Source: Pseudomonas sp. MN1F (GTDB lineage: Bacteria > Pseudomonadota > Gammaproteobacteria > Pseudomonadales > Pseudomonadaceae). Taken from it: a DNA stretch of 64,000 nt. The position numbers were made by a program, and so were the translations under genes. The stretch is from assembly GCF_009391885.1 (NCBI RefSeq), contig NZ_VZII01000037.1, positions 62,001 to 126,000 of the forward strand. The letters run 5' to 3'. Below, in pieces: positions 45,200-53,625 of the stretch (positions are counted from its first letter, which is position 1; every line of letters begins with the position of its first letter). The notes beneath the pieces are model-generated. The model did not search any database. It was given only the letters and a program-made list of their open reading frames with translations, and was not told the origin of the DNA.

Positions 45200-45225
45200 A
45201 AGACAATTGCTCAAGACAATTGCTC
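45200..45225. repeat. Two 13-base tandem repeats
   Basis: AAGACAATTGCTC occurs twice in tandem (45200-45212 and 45213-45225) and each unit contains the palindrome CAATTG. It lies between the convergent ends of the fusion kinase gene (45163) and the ClpP-like gene (45238). Confidence 0.7.
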
Positions 45226-45237
45226 AAGTTTCGGCAT

Positions 45238-45789
45238 TCAGGCGTGCACACTCCACTGGCTGGTTTCGGCTTCGATCGGCATTTCGTCGATGGCGTGGAT
45301 CATCCCGCTGTCCAGCGCCTCCTTGGGCCCCAGTATCCGTGGGTAGGCCATCAGGTAGCGCGGCACATCCAGCACTTCGCTGCTGCCCTCGGTACGTTCG
45401 GCGACGATCTGCGCATACAGGCGCAGGTCGTAATCCAGGCTCATGGCGTACTCGGCCATGCGCGAGTGATCCACCGAGCCATGCAATGTCCAGTGAAACG
45501 GGTGGAACAGGAACTTGCTGTAGCTGCACGCCGTGCGGTGCTCACCCGCCAGAAACAGGATGTTACCCATCGACTCGACGGTGCCGAGGTTGTGGGTGTG
45601 CACGCTGATTGGCAAGGCCCGCAGGAAGTTGTACAGGGTAAAGCCGTAGCTGCACTCGCCGCCCATGGTGGCAATGTTCAGCTGCAGCGCGTCGGCACCC
45701 TGCTGCATGGCGCGCGAGCAGGTGTTGATCAGGTTGCCGCAAGTGGATGAATTGATCGGTCCGGTAAAGTGAATGATATGTCTGGCCAT
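45238..45789 (-). CDS. ClpP-like serine protease
   Basis: This 183-residue protein has the ClpP/crotonase fold with the nucleophile S73 in GTVESMGNILFLAG and the catalytic histidine H96 in KFLFHPFHW. The N-terminal part (HIIHFTGPINSSTCGNLI) resembles the first strands of ClpP with its oxyanion residues. It is a single-copy isolated paralogue without an adjacent clpX or clpA, so it may form its own complex or act on a membrane-associated substrate. It is separated by 22 bases from the iron permease family gene and shares its direction. Confidence 0.82.
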   Translation of the reverse strand: MARHIIHFTGPINSSTCGNLINTCSRAMQQGADALQLNIATMGGECSYGFTLYNFLRALPISVHTHNLGTVESMGNILFLAGEHRTACSYSKFLFHPFHWTLHGSVDHSRMAEYAMSLDYDLRLYAQIVAERTEGSSEVLDVPRYLMAYPRILGPKEALDSGMIHAIDEMPIEAETSQWSVHA

Positions 45790-45811
45790 GCTTGCCTCCG
45801 GTTCTGGCAGG

Positions 45812-46186
45812 TCATTCCTTGGGGTTCTGCCCATCGTCGCCGCGCTCAGCCATCTGTTGGTATTGCTTGCGCAAGGCATGCAGTTCGGCCGGGTCCATGT
45901 GCTCCAGGTCGAGCAATGCCATATGCGCCTTCTGGGTGGTGCGCAGCAATTCGTCGATCTTGATATGCAGCTCGTCGTTGTCACGGTTCTGGGTGTTCTG
46001 AATCAGGAACACCATCAGGAAGGTGACGATGGTGGTCGAGGTATTGATCACCAGTTGCCAGGTGTCGTTGAAATCGAACAGCGGCCCGGAGATGCCCCAG
46101 ACCAGAATCACCAGGAAAGCGACACCAAACGTCAGCGGTCGACCGGTCCAGTTGGCCAGCCCCTGACAGAAACGGTCGAATTTCAT
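45812..46186 (-). CDS. Low-affinity iron permease family membrane protein
   Basis: This 124-residue protein has two transmembrane helices (GVAFLVILVWGISGPLFDF and WQLVINTSTTIVTFLMVFLIQ) and the hallmark NTQNRDN-ELHIKIDELLR segment of the low-affinity iron permease (Fet4-like, DUF) family. The C-terminus is a charged coiled coil. Small bacterial members of this family are common and their transport role is unproven. It probably shares a transcript with the ClpP-like gene downstream. Confidence 0.8.
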   Translation of the reverse strand: MKFDRFCQGLANWTGRPLTFGVAFLVILVWGISGPLFDFNDTWQLVINTSTTIVTFLMVFLIQNTQNRDNDELHIKIDELLRTTQKAHMALLDLEHMDPAELHALRKQYQQMAERGDDGQNPKE

Positions 46187-46357
46187 AGCGACGGACTCCT
46201 GTGCTGCATATCTGCTATGCGGTGGAATCGCTGAGGCCGGCAAAGTTCAACTCTGGGCGCCAAGGATGCCTTCGATCATCTGCGCTGAACCCTTGCCGCC
46301 CTGCCCCTGTCGCACATTCAGGTGACGTGCAATGGGGCAGGCTATGAGGAAAACAGT

Positions 46358-47275
46358 GTGAGCGATATCCGCATCGGTATTTCCGGATGGCGCTATGGGC
46401 CGTGGCGCAAGGACTTCTACCCCAAGGGCCTGCGCCAGGATAGCGAGCTGGCATTTGCTTCGCGGGCTGTTAACAGCATCGAGATCAATGGCTCGTTCTA
46501 CAGCCTGCAAACCCCTGAGCGCTATGTGAACTGGCGTGACGAAACGCCGGAGGACTTCATTTTTGCGGTCAAGGGTCCGCGCTATATCACCCATGTGCGA
46601 CGGCTAAAGGAGGTCGAAGAGGCTATCGCCAATTTCTACGCTTCCGGCCCGCTACTGCTGGGGGACAAACTGGGGCCGTTCCTTTGGCAATTTCCGCCGA
46701 ACATGAAGTTCGACGAAGAACGGTTCAGCCAGTTCTTCCAGTTGCTGCCCAAGGATCGCAAGGCTGCTCGTGCCTGTGCACAAGGCTGTGCCGAACGCCT
46801 CAAGGATAACGGTGGCACCGCCATCAAGGGCAATGCGCGCTTGCGTCATGCGGTGGAGATCCGCCATGAGAGCTTTCTCTGCGATACCTTCATCAAACTG
46901 CTGCGCAAGCACCGCGTCGCCTTGGTCGTGGCGGACAGCGCAGGCAAGTGGCCCTATGTCGAAGATGTGACCAGCGATTTCGTCTATATGCGCCTGCACG
47001 GTGATGTCGAGCTGTACAGCAGTGGCTATACCGCGCGTGCCCTGAAACGGTGGAAACAGCGCATTCAGGCCTGGGCCGCAGGCGGCCAGGTGGAGGATGC
47101 GCACCTGGTCGTGGCCAAGGCGCCGCCTCGGCGAGCGTCGCGCGATGTCTACTGTTACTTCGACAACGATCAGAAAGTTCATGCGCCCTACGATGCGCGG
47201 CGGCTGCTGGAAAAGCTCAAGCTGGATTACCACCTGCTCACCGAGCCGGGCGTGGAACCGGAGGTGCCGCTGTGA
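46358..47275 (+). CDS. DUF72 domain protein
   Basis: This 305-residue TIM-barrel-like protein of the DUF72/YecE family starts MSDIRIGISGWRYGPWRKDFYPK. It has the family motifs SIEINGSFYSLQTPERYVNWRDETP and DFIFAVKGPRYITHVRRL near the N-terminus, and VYMRLHGDVELYSSGYT late in the protein. GTG at 46358 with AGGA upstream is chosen over ATG-less alternatives (the frame is open to 46322). It is the first gene of a tightly coupled four-gene operon. YecE function is unknown. Confidence 0.85.
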   Translation: MSDIRIGISGWRYGPWRKDFYPKGLRQDSELAFASRAVNSIEINGSFYSLQTPERYVNWRDETPEDFIFAVKGPRYITHVRRLKEVEEAIANFYASGPLLLGDKLGPFLWQFPPNMKFDEERFSQFFQLLPKDRKAARACAQGCAERLKDNGGTAIKGNARLRHAVEIRHESFLCDTFIKLLRKHRVALVVADSAGKWPYVEDVTSDFVYMRLHGDVELYSSGYTARALKRWKQRIQAWAAGGQVEDAHLVVAKAPPRRASRDVYCYFDNDQKVHAPYDARRLLEKLKLDYHLLTEPGVEPEVPL

Positions 47276-48057
47276 ACAAGACCCTGCCCTTGCCGCGCTG
47301 CGTCATCGACAAGGTGACCGCCGTGCACCGGCTGAACGTGCTGACCATCAACGTGCACAAGGGTTTCACCCTGTTCAACCGGCGCTTCATCCTCCCCGAG
47401 TTGCGCGAAGCGGTGCGCGCCACCCATGCCGACCTGGTGTTTCTCCAGGAAGTCCACGGCAGCCATCAGCAGCACGCCGTGCGCCACCCGGCATGGCCGC
47501 AGACGCCGCAGTACGAATTTCTCGCCGACAGCATGTGGCCGCAATTCGCCTACGGCCGCAACGCGGTATACCCCGATGGTGACCACGGTAATGCCCTGCT
47601 GTCGAAGTTCCCGATCACACACCACGAAAACCTCGACGTGTCGATCCAGGGCAACGAACAGCGCGGCCTGCTGCATTGCCGCCTGGAGGTGCCAGGGCAT
47701 GAGCAGGTGCACGCGATCTGCGTGCACCTTGGGCTGCGCGAAGCGCACCGGCAAAGCCAGGTGCAGCTGTTGCTGGAGCTGCTTGACCGCCTGCCGGCGC
47801 AGGCTCCGGTGATCATCGCCGGCGACTTCAATGACTGGCGGCTAAAGGCCGACGCTGTGCTCTCCGAGCGCCTGGTGGAGGCCTTTGGCGAACACTTCGG
47901 CAGCCCTGCACGCAGCTTCCCGGCTCGCCTGCCGTTACTGCGCCTGGACCGCATCTACCTGCGCAATGCCATGCCGACCAAGGCTCAGGTGCTGTCCATG
48001 TATCCCTGGTCGCATCTGTCCGACCATGCCCCACTGGCTGCGGAGATCACCCTGTGA
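47272..48057 (+). CDS. Endonuclease/exonuclease/phosphatase family protein
   Basis: This 261-residue metal-dependent phosphoesterase starts at GTG 47272, overlapping the DUF72 stop by 4 bases. The catalytic motifs are present: NVHKGF (metal/substrate), LQEVHG (metal ligand E), ICVHLGL, GDFNDW (catalytic D/N) and SDHAPL (general base). Location directly before a ClsB-type cardiolipin synthase is typical of the YbhP-ClsB-YbhN module, in which YbhP-type protein is required for optimal ClsB activity in E. coli. A phosphodiesterase acting on phospholipid head groups is therefore more likely than a nuclease. Confidence 0.88.
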   Translation: MNKTLPLPRCVIDKVTAVHRLNVLTINVHKGFTLFNRRFILPELREAVRATHADLVFLQEVHGSHQQHAVRHPAWPQTPQYEFLADSMWPQFAYGRNAVYPDGDHGNALLSKFPITHHENLDVSIQGNEQRGLLHCRLEVPGHEQVHAICVHLGLREAHRQSQVQLLLELLDRLPAQAPVIIAGDFNDWRLKADAVLSERLVEAFGEHFGSPARSFPARLPLLRLDRIYLRNAMPTKAQVLSMYPWSHLSDHAPLAAEITL

Positions 48058-49256
48058 ACAGACCTTGGATCGATGGCAACCGTATCGAACTGTTGATCAA
48101 TGGCGAGCAGTATTATCCCCGTGTCTTCGAGGCAATGGCCCAGGCACAGGAAGAGATCCTGCTGGAAACGTTCATCATCTTCGACGACAAGGTCGGCCAG
48201 CAATTACAGCGTGTGCTGATCGATGCCGCCCGGCGTGGCGTGCGGGTGGAGGTCGCAGTGGACGGCTACGGCACCGCCGACCTGCCCGACAGCTTCGTGG
48301 CGGCGCTGACCGATGCCGGTGTCAGCTTCCATGCCTTCGACCCGCAACCCAGGGTGGCCGGCATGCGCACCAACCTGTTCCGGCGCCTGCACCGCAAGAT
48401 CGTGGTGATCGATGGTGAGCGGGCCTTCATCGGCGGGATCAACTACAGCGCCGACCACCTGGGCGATTTTGGCCCCATGGCCAAGCAGGACTATGCCGTG
48501 GAGGTGACCGGGCCGGTGGTGGCGCAGGTGCATGCCGCCAGCCGCAGGCTGATGGCGCCGGTGCTGGAGCCGCCCAGCGAGATCCGGCCCCAGACGGCAC
48601 CGACAGGATCGAGTACGGCGGTGCTGGTGGAACGCGACAACCGCCTGCGCCGCACCGCTATCGAAGCCCATTACCTGCAAGCGCTGCGCACGGCACGCCA
48701 GCGGGTGGTCGTGGCCAATGCCTATTTCTTCCCGGGCTACCGCCTCATGCGTGAACTGCGCAACGCCGCGCGCCGGGGGGTCGAAGTCACGTTGATCCTT
48801 CAGGGCCAGCCGGACATGCGCTGGGTGCGCGCCTTGTCGCGCCTGCTCTACAACTACCTGCTGCGCGACGGAGTACGCATCCATGAATATTGCCAGCGGC
48901 CGCTGCACGGCAAAGTGGCGCTGGTCGATAACGAGTGGGCCACGGTCGGCTCCAGCAACCTCGACCCCCTGAGCCTGTCGTTCAACCTGGAAGCCAACCT
49001 GTTCATCCGCGACCCGGCATTCAACCAGCAATTGTACGAGCACCTGCAGGCCCTCGCAGACGAGCAATGCAAGCCGGTGACGCTGGAGCGGATGATCCGT
49101 GGCTACTGGTGGCGTGCACCGCTGATCTTCGTGTGTTTCCACGTCATCCGGCATTTTCCGCGGATCGCTGGCTGGTTTCCCGCCCACCGCCAGCGCCTGC
49201 GTTCGCTGCAGCCGGAAGTCGCAGCTGAGGGCGATCTGCATGAGGGCAACACCTGA
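48054..49256 (+). CDS. clsB: Cardiolipin synthase B
   Basis: This 400-residue phospholipase D superfamily enzyme has two HKD motifs, HRKIVVIDGERAFIGG (about residue 113) and HGKVALVDNEWATVGSSN (about residue 286). It lacks an N-terminal transmembrane region, and the C-terminal hydrophobic segment (APLIFVCFHVIRHFP) can attach it to the inner membrane. ClsB makes cardiolipin from phosphatidylglycerol and, in E. coli, can also use other alcohols. It overlaps the phosphodiesterase gene by 4 bases, and its stop shares a base with the next start. Confidence 0.9.
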   Translation: MNRPWIDGNRIELLINGEQYYPRVFEAMAQAQEEILLETFIIFDDKVGQQLQRVLIDAARRGVRVEVAVDGYGTADLPDSFVAALTDAGVSFHAFDPQPRVAGMRTNLFRRLHRKIVVIDGERAFIGGINYSADHLGDFGPMAKQDYAVEVTGPVVAQVHAASRRLMAPVLEPPSEIRPQTAPTGSSTAVLVERDNRLRRTAIEAHYLQALRTARQRVVVANAYFFPGYRLMRELRNAARRGVEVTLILQGQPDMRWVRALSRLLYNYLLRDGVRIHEYCQRPLHGKVALVDNEWATVGSSNLDPLSLSFNLEANLFIRDPAFNQQLYEHLQALADEQCKPVTLERMIRGYWWRAPLIFVCFHVIRHFPRIAGWFPAHRQRLRSLQPEVAAEGDLHEGNT

Positions 49257-50203
49257 TGGCGCAGAAAACCTGGCAATTCTGGGGCAAGCGTTTGTTCACC
49301 GTGGCGTTCCTGATCCTGATACCGGTGCTGCTGTACTTTCTTGCGCGCAACCTTGACTGGAACGAGGTGCGCCAGTCACTGCTGGCCTACCAGCCGGGCA
49401 CGCTGGCCATCGGCCTGGCCCTGGCACTGTGCAGCTACCTGCTCTTCGCCAGCTACGACCTGCTGGCCCGGGCGTACACCGGCCACCACCTGAGCGCCCG
49501 ACAGGTGCTGCCGGTGGCCTTCGTGTGTTATGCCTTCAATCTCAACTTCACCACCTGGGTGGGTGGCGTGGCCTTGCGTTACCGCCTGTACAGCCGCCTG
49601 GGCCTGGATACGCCAACCATCACCCGCATCCTCACCCTGGGCCTGCTGACCAACTGGATGGGCTACATGCTGCTGGCTGGCAGCGTGTTTGCCCTGGGCC
49701 TGGTCAAGCTGCCGGCCAACTGGGCGGTGGGGGCCAGCGGTCTGCGGTTGATCGGCGTGTTGTTGCTGGCGATCGCAATCGGCTACCTGCTGGCGTGTGG
49801 CCTGGCAAAAAAGCGCACCTGGCGCTGGCGCGAGCACGAAGTCACCCTGCCCTCGCTGCGCCTGGCCCTGTGCCAGGTCGCGTTGGGCGCAAGCAACTGG
49901 GCGATGATGGCCTTGCTGATTTACTGGCTGCTGCCCGGCGAGGCGTTCTACCCGTCAATCCTCGGCATCCTGTTGATCAGCTGTGTGGCCGGGGTGGTCG
50001 CCCATATACCGGCCGGCCTTGGCGTGCTCGAAACGGTGTTCCTTGCCCTGCTCCACGGGCAGCTTGGCCAAGGCACGCTGGTGGCGGCGCTGCTGGGTTA
50101 TCGGACGTTGTATTACCTGGTACCGCTGGTGGTCGCCGTCCTCACTTACCTGATCCTGGAAAAGCGCGCCAAGGCCATGCGCCAACGCGATAAACCGGCC
50201 TGA
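49256..50203 (+). CDS. UPF0104 (YbhN-like) integral membrane protein
   Basis: This 315-residue protein has about eight transmembrane helices and belongs to the lysylphosphatidylglycerol synthetase transmembrane-domain family (UPF0104). Conserved features include FNLNFTTWVGGVALRYRLYSRLGL and AHIPAGLGVLETVFLALLHG. In E. coli the homologue YbhN is encoded with YbhP and ClsB and is part of the same unit. It is probably a lipid transporter or flippase acting on the product of ClsB. Ends the operon; about 100 bases follow before the convergent metallothionein gene, with no gene seen in them. Confidence 0.86.
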   Translation: MAQKTWQFWGKRLFTVAFLILIPVLLYFLARNLDWNEVRQSLLAYQPGTLAIGLALALCSYLLFASYDLLARAYTGHHLSARQVLPVAFVCYAFNLNFTTWVGGVALRYRLYSRLGLDTPTITRILTLGLLTNWMGYMLLAGSVFALGLVKLPANWAVGASGLRLIGVLLLAIAIGYLLACGLAKKRTWRWREHEVTLPSLRLALCQVALGASNWAMMALLIYWLLPGEAFYPSILGILLISCVAGVVAHIPAGLGVLETVFLALLHGQLGQGTLVAALLGYRTLYYLVPLVVAVLTYLILEKRAKAMRQRDKPA

Positions 50204-50309
50204 TCGGCCTGGGAGGTAGTCCTGCGCGTTGCTGCAATGATGATGTTGCTCGGTAGCCTGGCCAGCGGCGAAGCCGCCCCTGCCCAAGGCACCTGGCAAA
50301 CCCCTTGAT

Positions 50310-50540
50310 TCAAGGTGAGATCGGGTCACTGGCCGGGAAAGTCTCGTCCAGCGCATTGTCCACACTGCTCTCGTTCGGCTGGGTCGCTTGGCCGCACTTG
50401 CAATCGGCCGTGCGGCAAGGTTCGCCATTGCGATGCCCGCTGGCGCAAGCTTCGCAGCAATAGGCTTTGCCGCCCTGCTGCACGGCATTGGCATCGACGG
50501 TGCAGCTGCAATGGTTACAGGCACAACGTTGCTCGTTCAT
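50310..50540 (-). CDS. Metallothionein
   Basis: This 76-residue Pseudomonas-type metallothionein has ten cysteines (6, 8, 11, 13, 28, 29, 32, 42, 47, 49) and His36, arranged as CxCxxCxC...CCxxC...CxxxxCxC, which fits a Zn4 cluster protein. The last 25 residues are metal-free and end in VDNALDETFPASDPISP, a tail found on small stress proteins. Function: zinc or cadmium buffering. It overlaps the upstream acidic-protein gene by 4 bases, so the two are translationally coupled. Confidence 0.9.
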   Translation of the reverse strand: MNEQRCACNHCSCTVDANAVQQGGKAYCCEACASGHRNGEPCRTADCKCGQATQPNESSVDNALDETFPASDPISP

Positions 50541-50998
50541 GGTGTTTCTCCCTCGTCATCCTCGATGACGTCATCGGTCCAAGGTTCGCCGTCCAGCGGT
50601 GCGGAGCGTGCAAGCTCGGCCTCGTCCAGGCCGATGCCACCGCCAATCTCGTCGGCATCCACGCGGCGCAGGGTCTGGTCCGCCGGCGCGCCGCTGCCGG
50701 GTTCATGGGGGTCGCGGGCGCCGGTTTCGTCCAGCAGCGTGTCCGGGCTGAGGTCATCGTAGGTAACGTTGTCTTCATGCAGGCTGTCGCTCAGCGCCTC
50801 GCCACCGGTCATTCCACTTTCGGCAACCCGGCGCGCCGGGAACTCCTGCGCAACCTCCGCGGCGGGCCGCTCATCACCCACCCGGCCTTGGTGGTCGTCC
50901 TGGTCATTGAAGTCCAGTTCATGAACGCTGCCCATGCGGTCTTCGGTGGTGTCAATTTCGGTAGGTGTGTAGGGCTTGAGGTCATCAGGTCGGGTCAT
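50537..50998 (-). CDS. Acidic hydrophilic protein coupled to the metallothionein
   Basis: This 153-residue protein is strongly acidic and has no hydrophobic segment (MTRPDDLKPYTPTEIDTTEDRMGSVHELDFND...). It is rich in aspartate, glutamate, glycine and proline and is probably disordered. The start at 50998 gives the longest conserved-looking frame with an aligned N-terminus. It is divergent from ligD across about 130 bases. The 4-base overlap with the metallothionein suggests a role in metal or stress response. Similar proteins are annotated in pseudomonads as 'serine kinase/phosphatase', for which I see no motif. Confidence 0.65.
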   Translation of the reverse strand: MTRPDDLKPYTPTEIDTTEDRMGSVHELDFNDQDDHQGRVGDERPAAEVAQEFPARRVAESGMTGGEALSDSLHEDNVTYDDLSPDTLLDETGARDPHEPGSGAPADQTLRRVDADEIGGGIGLDEAELARSAPLDGEPWTDDVIEDDEGETP

Positions 50999-51126
50999 TT
51001 CCGTTCTCCATCGGTCCGGTACACACGGTCGACTCCGCCAAGCTGCGGATGATTCAGAGTTTTTTTGAACTACCGTGCGGGCGGCCTCCTCCCAATCTAC
51101 AGACACTCAATCCCCTGGAGCCTGCC

Positions 51127-53625
51127 ATGGCCAAGCCCCTTGCAGAATACAAGCGCAAGCGTGACTTCAACGCCTCGCCCGAGCCCAGCGGCCAGCGCAA
51201 GCGGGGCAAGCGCGCCCACGCCTTGCAGTTCTGCATCCAGAAACACGATGCCAGCCACCTGCACTACGACTTTCGCCTGGAACTGGATGGCACGCTGAAA
51301 AGCTGGGCAATACCCAAAGGCCCATCGCTTGACCCGAAGGTGCGGCGCCTGGCAGTTCATGTCGAAGACCATCCGCTGGACTATGCCGATTTCGAGGGGA
51401 ATATCCCCGAGGGCCACTATGGTGCAGGCGATGTGATCGTCTGGGACCGCGGCATCTGGGAACCTGAAGGCGATGCGCACCAGGCCTACGCCAAGGGGAA
51501 GTTGCGTTTTCGCCTGCAGGGCGAAAAGCTCAACGGTGTGTGGAACCTGTTCCGCACCCACCTGGCCGGCAAGCAGGAGCAATGGATGCTGGTCAAGTCG
51601 CACGATGGCGAGGCGCGCAGCGAAGCTGAGTACAGCATCGTCGAGGCCCAGCCGGACAGCGTACTCAGCGACCGTACCTTGGTGCCTCGGCGCGCAGCCA
51701 ACACCCCGCGCTCAGCAGCCCATACCAGCCGCAAGAAGGCCAACCGCGCGGTCAAGGCCGCGTTGCCTGAACACCTGCAACCGCAACTCGCCACCTTGGT
51801 CGACTCGCCCCCCGGCGGCGACTGGCGTTACGAAGTGAAATTCGACGGTTATCGCATCCTCGCCCGCATCGAAGGTGACGATATCCGCCTGTTCACGCGC
51901 AATGGCCACGACTGGAGCGCCAAGATGCCCCGGCAAGTTGCCGCACTGCGTGCGCTGGGTGTGGATTCGGCCTGGCTCGATGGCGAGATGGTGGTCAATG
52001 ACGAGAGTGGCAAGGCTGATTTCCAGGCCTTGCAGAACGCCTTCGATACCGATCACGACGAACAGATCAGCTACTACCTGTTCGACTTGCCGTACCTCGG
52101 CGCCCAGGATCTGCGCCAGGTGCCGCTGCAGGAGCGCCGCGAGGCCTTGCGCACGTTGCTCGAACACAATGAATCGGATGTGTTGAGGTATTCCGAAGAT
52201 TTCGACGAGCCGGTCGACTCGCTGCTGGACAGCGCCTGCCGCCTGGAACTTGAAGGCCTGATCGGCAAACGGGCCGACAGCCCCTACGCCGGCCGGCGCA
52301 GCGCCGACTGGGTAAAACTCAAGTGCAAGCAACGCCAGGAATTCGTGATCGTCGGTTTCACCGACCCTAAAGGCAGCCGCAGCGGCTTTGGCGCCCTGCT
52401 GCTGGCCCTGCACGATAATGACAGCGGCGAGTTGCGTTACGCCGGCAAGGTTGGCACCGGCTTCAGTGCCACCACACTGAACACCATCCACGCCCGCCTC
52501 AAACCCCTGGAAATTGCCAAGCCCGCCCTATCCAGGCCGCCAACCGGCGCTGAAGCCCGGGGCGTGCACTGGCTCAAGCCGCAGTTGCTGGCCGAGGTTG
52601 CCTATGCCCAGATGACCCGCGATGGCGTGGTGCGCCACTCGGTGTTCCACGGGCTGCGCGACGACAAGCCGGCCACCGCCATCGACCTGGAGCGTGCCAT
52701 GCCCGGCAAATCTGCGTCCAAACGCAAGCAAACCGACCTGCCAGGCGACCTCGGCGAGCTGCGCCTGACCCACCCCGAGCGGGTGATCGACGCCACCATC
52801 GGCGCCACCAAGCGGCAGATCGCCGAGTACTATGCCGAAGTCAGCCAGTGGATACTGCCGCAGCTCAAGGACCGCCCCGTGGCCCTGGTGCGTGCGCCGG
52901 AAGGCCTGGCTGGCGAGCTGTTCTTCCAGAAGAACGCCGGGCAATTGCACATTCCCCATGTGCTCAGTTACGACAAAGCCGAAGCCGGTCAGGCCGCAAT
53001 GGTCATCAACCGCCCCGATACGCTGCTGGGCGCCGTGCAGATGAACATGCTGGAGCTGCACACCTGGAATGCCACCGACAAGGACTTCGACAAGCCCGAC
53101 CGCTTCGTCCTCGACCTCGACCCCGACCCCGCGCTGCCGTGGAAGGCCATGCTCGAAGCGACCCAGCTTGCCCTTACCCTGCTCGACGAACTGGGCCTGA
53201 AGGTGTTCCTCAAGACCAGTGGCGGCAAAGGCATTCACCTGGTGGTGCCCCTGACCCGTCGTGCCGGTTGGGATGACGTCAAAGACTTCAGTCACGCTAT
53301 TGTCGACTACCTGGCCAGGCTGTTCCCCGACCGCCTCAGCGCCGTCTCAGGCCCGAAGAACCGGGTCGGCAAGATTTTCATCGATTACCTGCGCAACGGC
53401 AAAGGCGCCACCACGGTAAGCGCCTATTCCCTGCGCGCCCGCGAAGGCCTGCCGGTGTCGGTGCCGATCTGGCGTGAAGAACTGGCCCAGCTCAAGGGCG
53501 CCAATCAATGGCATATCGGCAACCTGCATGAACGCCTGGCTGAAGTCGACGACCCTTGGGCCGACATTGCCAAAGTCCGCCAATCGATCACCGCAAGCAT
53601 GCGCAAGCAAATGGGGATGGCATGA
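51127..53625 (+). CDS. ligD: Multifunctional DNA ligase D for non-homologous end joining
   Basis: This 832-residue protein has the Pseudomonas LigD domain order. The N-terminal 3'-phosphoesterase covers about 1-170 with H40, H46, D48, R50 and H82. The central ATP-dependent ligase covers about 205-520 with adenylation lysine K238 in RYEVKFDGYR. The C-terminal polymerase/primase is about 545-830, with the catalytic FVLDLDPDPALPWK. LigD joins double-strand breaks with Ku, mainly in stationary phase. ATG 51127 is preceded by a weak site. The stop overlaps the next gene by 4 bases. Ku is encoded 3 kb downstream on the opposite strand. Confidence 0.95.
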   Translation: MAKPLAEYKRKRDFNASPEPSGQRKRGKRAHALQFCIQKHDASHLHYDFRLELDGTLKSWAIPKGPSLDPKVRRLAVHVEDHPLDYADFEGNIPEGHYGAGDVIVWDRGIWEPEGDAHQAYAKGKLRFRLQGEKLNGVWNLFRTHLAGKQEQWMLVKSHDGEARSEAEYSIVEAQPDSVLSDRTLVPRRAANTPRSAAHTSRKKANRAVKAALPEHLQPQLATLVDSPPGGDWRYEVKFDGYRILARIEGDDIRLFTRNGHDWSAKMPRQVAALRALGVDSAWLDGEMVVNDESGKADFQALQNAFDTDHDEQISYYLFDLPYLGAQDLRQVPLQERREALRTLLEHNESDVLRYSEDFDEPVDSLLDSACRLELEGLIGKRADSPYAGRRSADWVKLKCKQRQEFVIVGFTDPKGSRSGFGALLLALHDNDSGELRYAGKVGTGFSATTLNTIHARLKPLEIAKPALSRPPTGAEARGVHWLKPQLLAEVAYAQMTRDGVVRHSVFHGLRDDKPATAIDLERAMPGKSASKRKQTDLPGDLGELRLTHPERVIDATIGATKRQIAEYYAEVSQWILPQLKDRPVALVRAPEGLAGELFFQKNAGQLHIPHVLSYDKAEAGQAAMVINRPDTLLGAVQMNMLELHTWNATDKDFDKPDRFVLDLDPDPALPWKAMLEATQLALTLLDELGLKVFLKTSGGKGIHLVVPLTRRAGWDDVKDFSHAIVDYLARLFPDRLSAVSGPKNRVGKIFIDYLRNGKGATTVSAYSLRAREGLPVSVPIWREELAQLKGANQWHIGNLHERLAEVDDPWADIAKVRQSITASMRKQMGMA

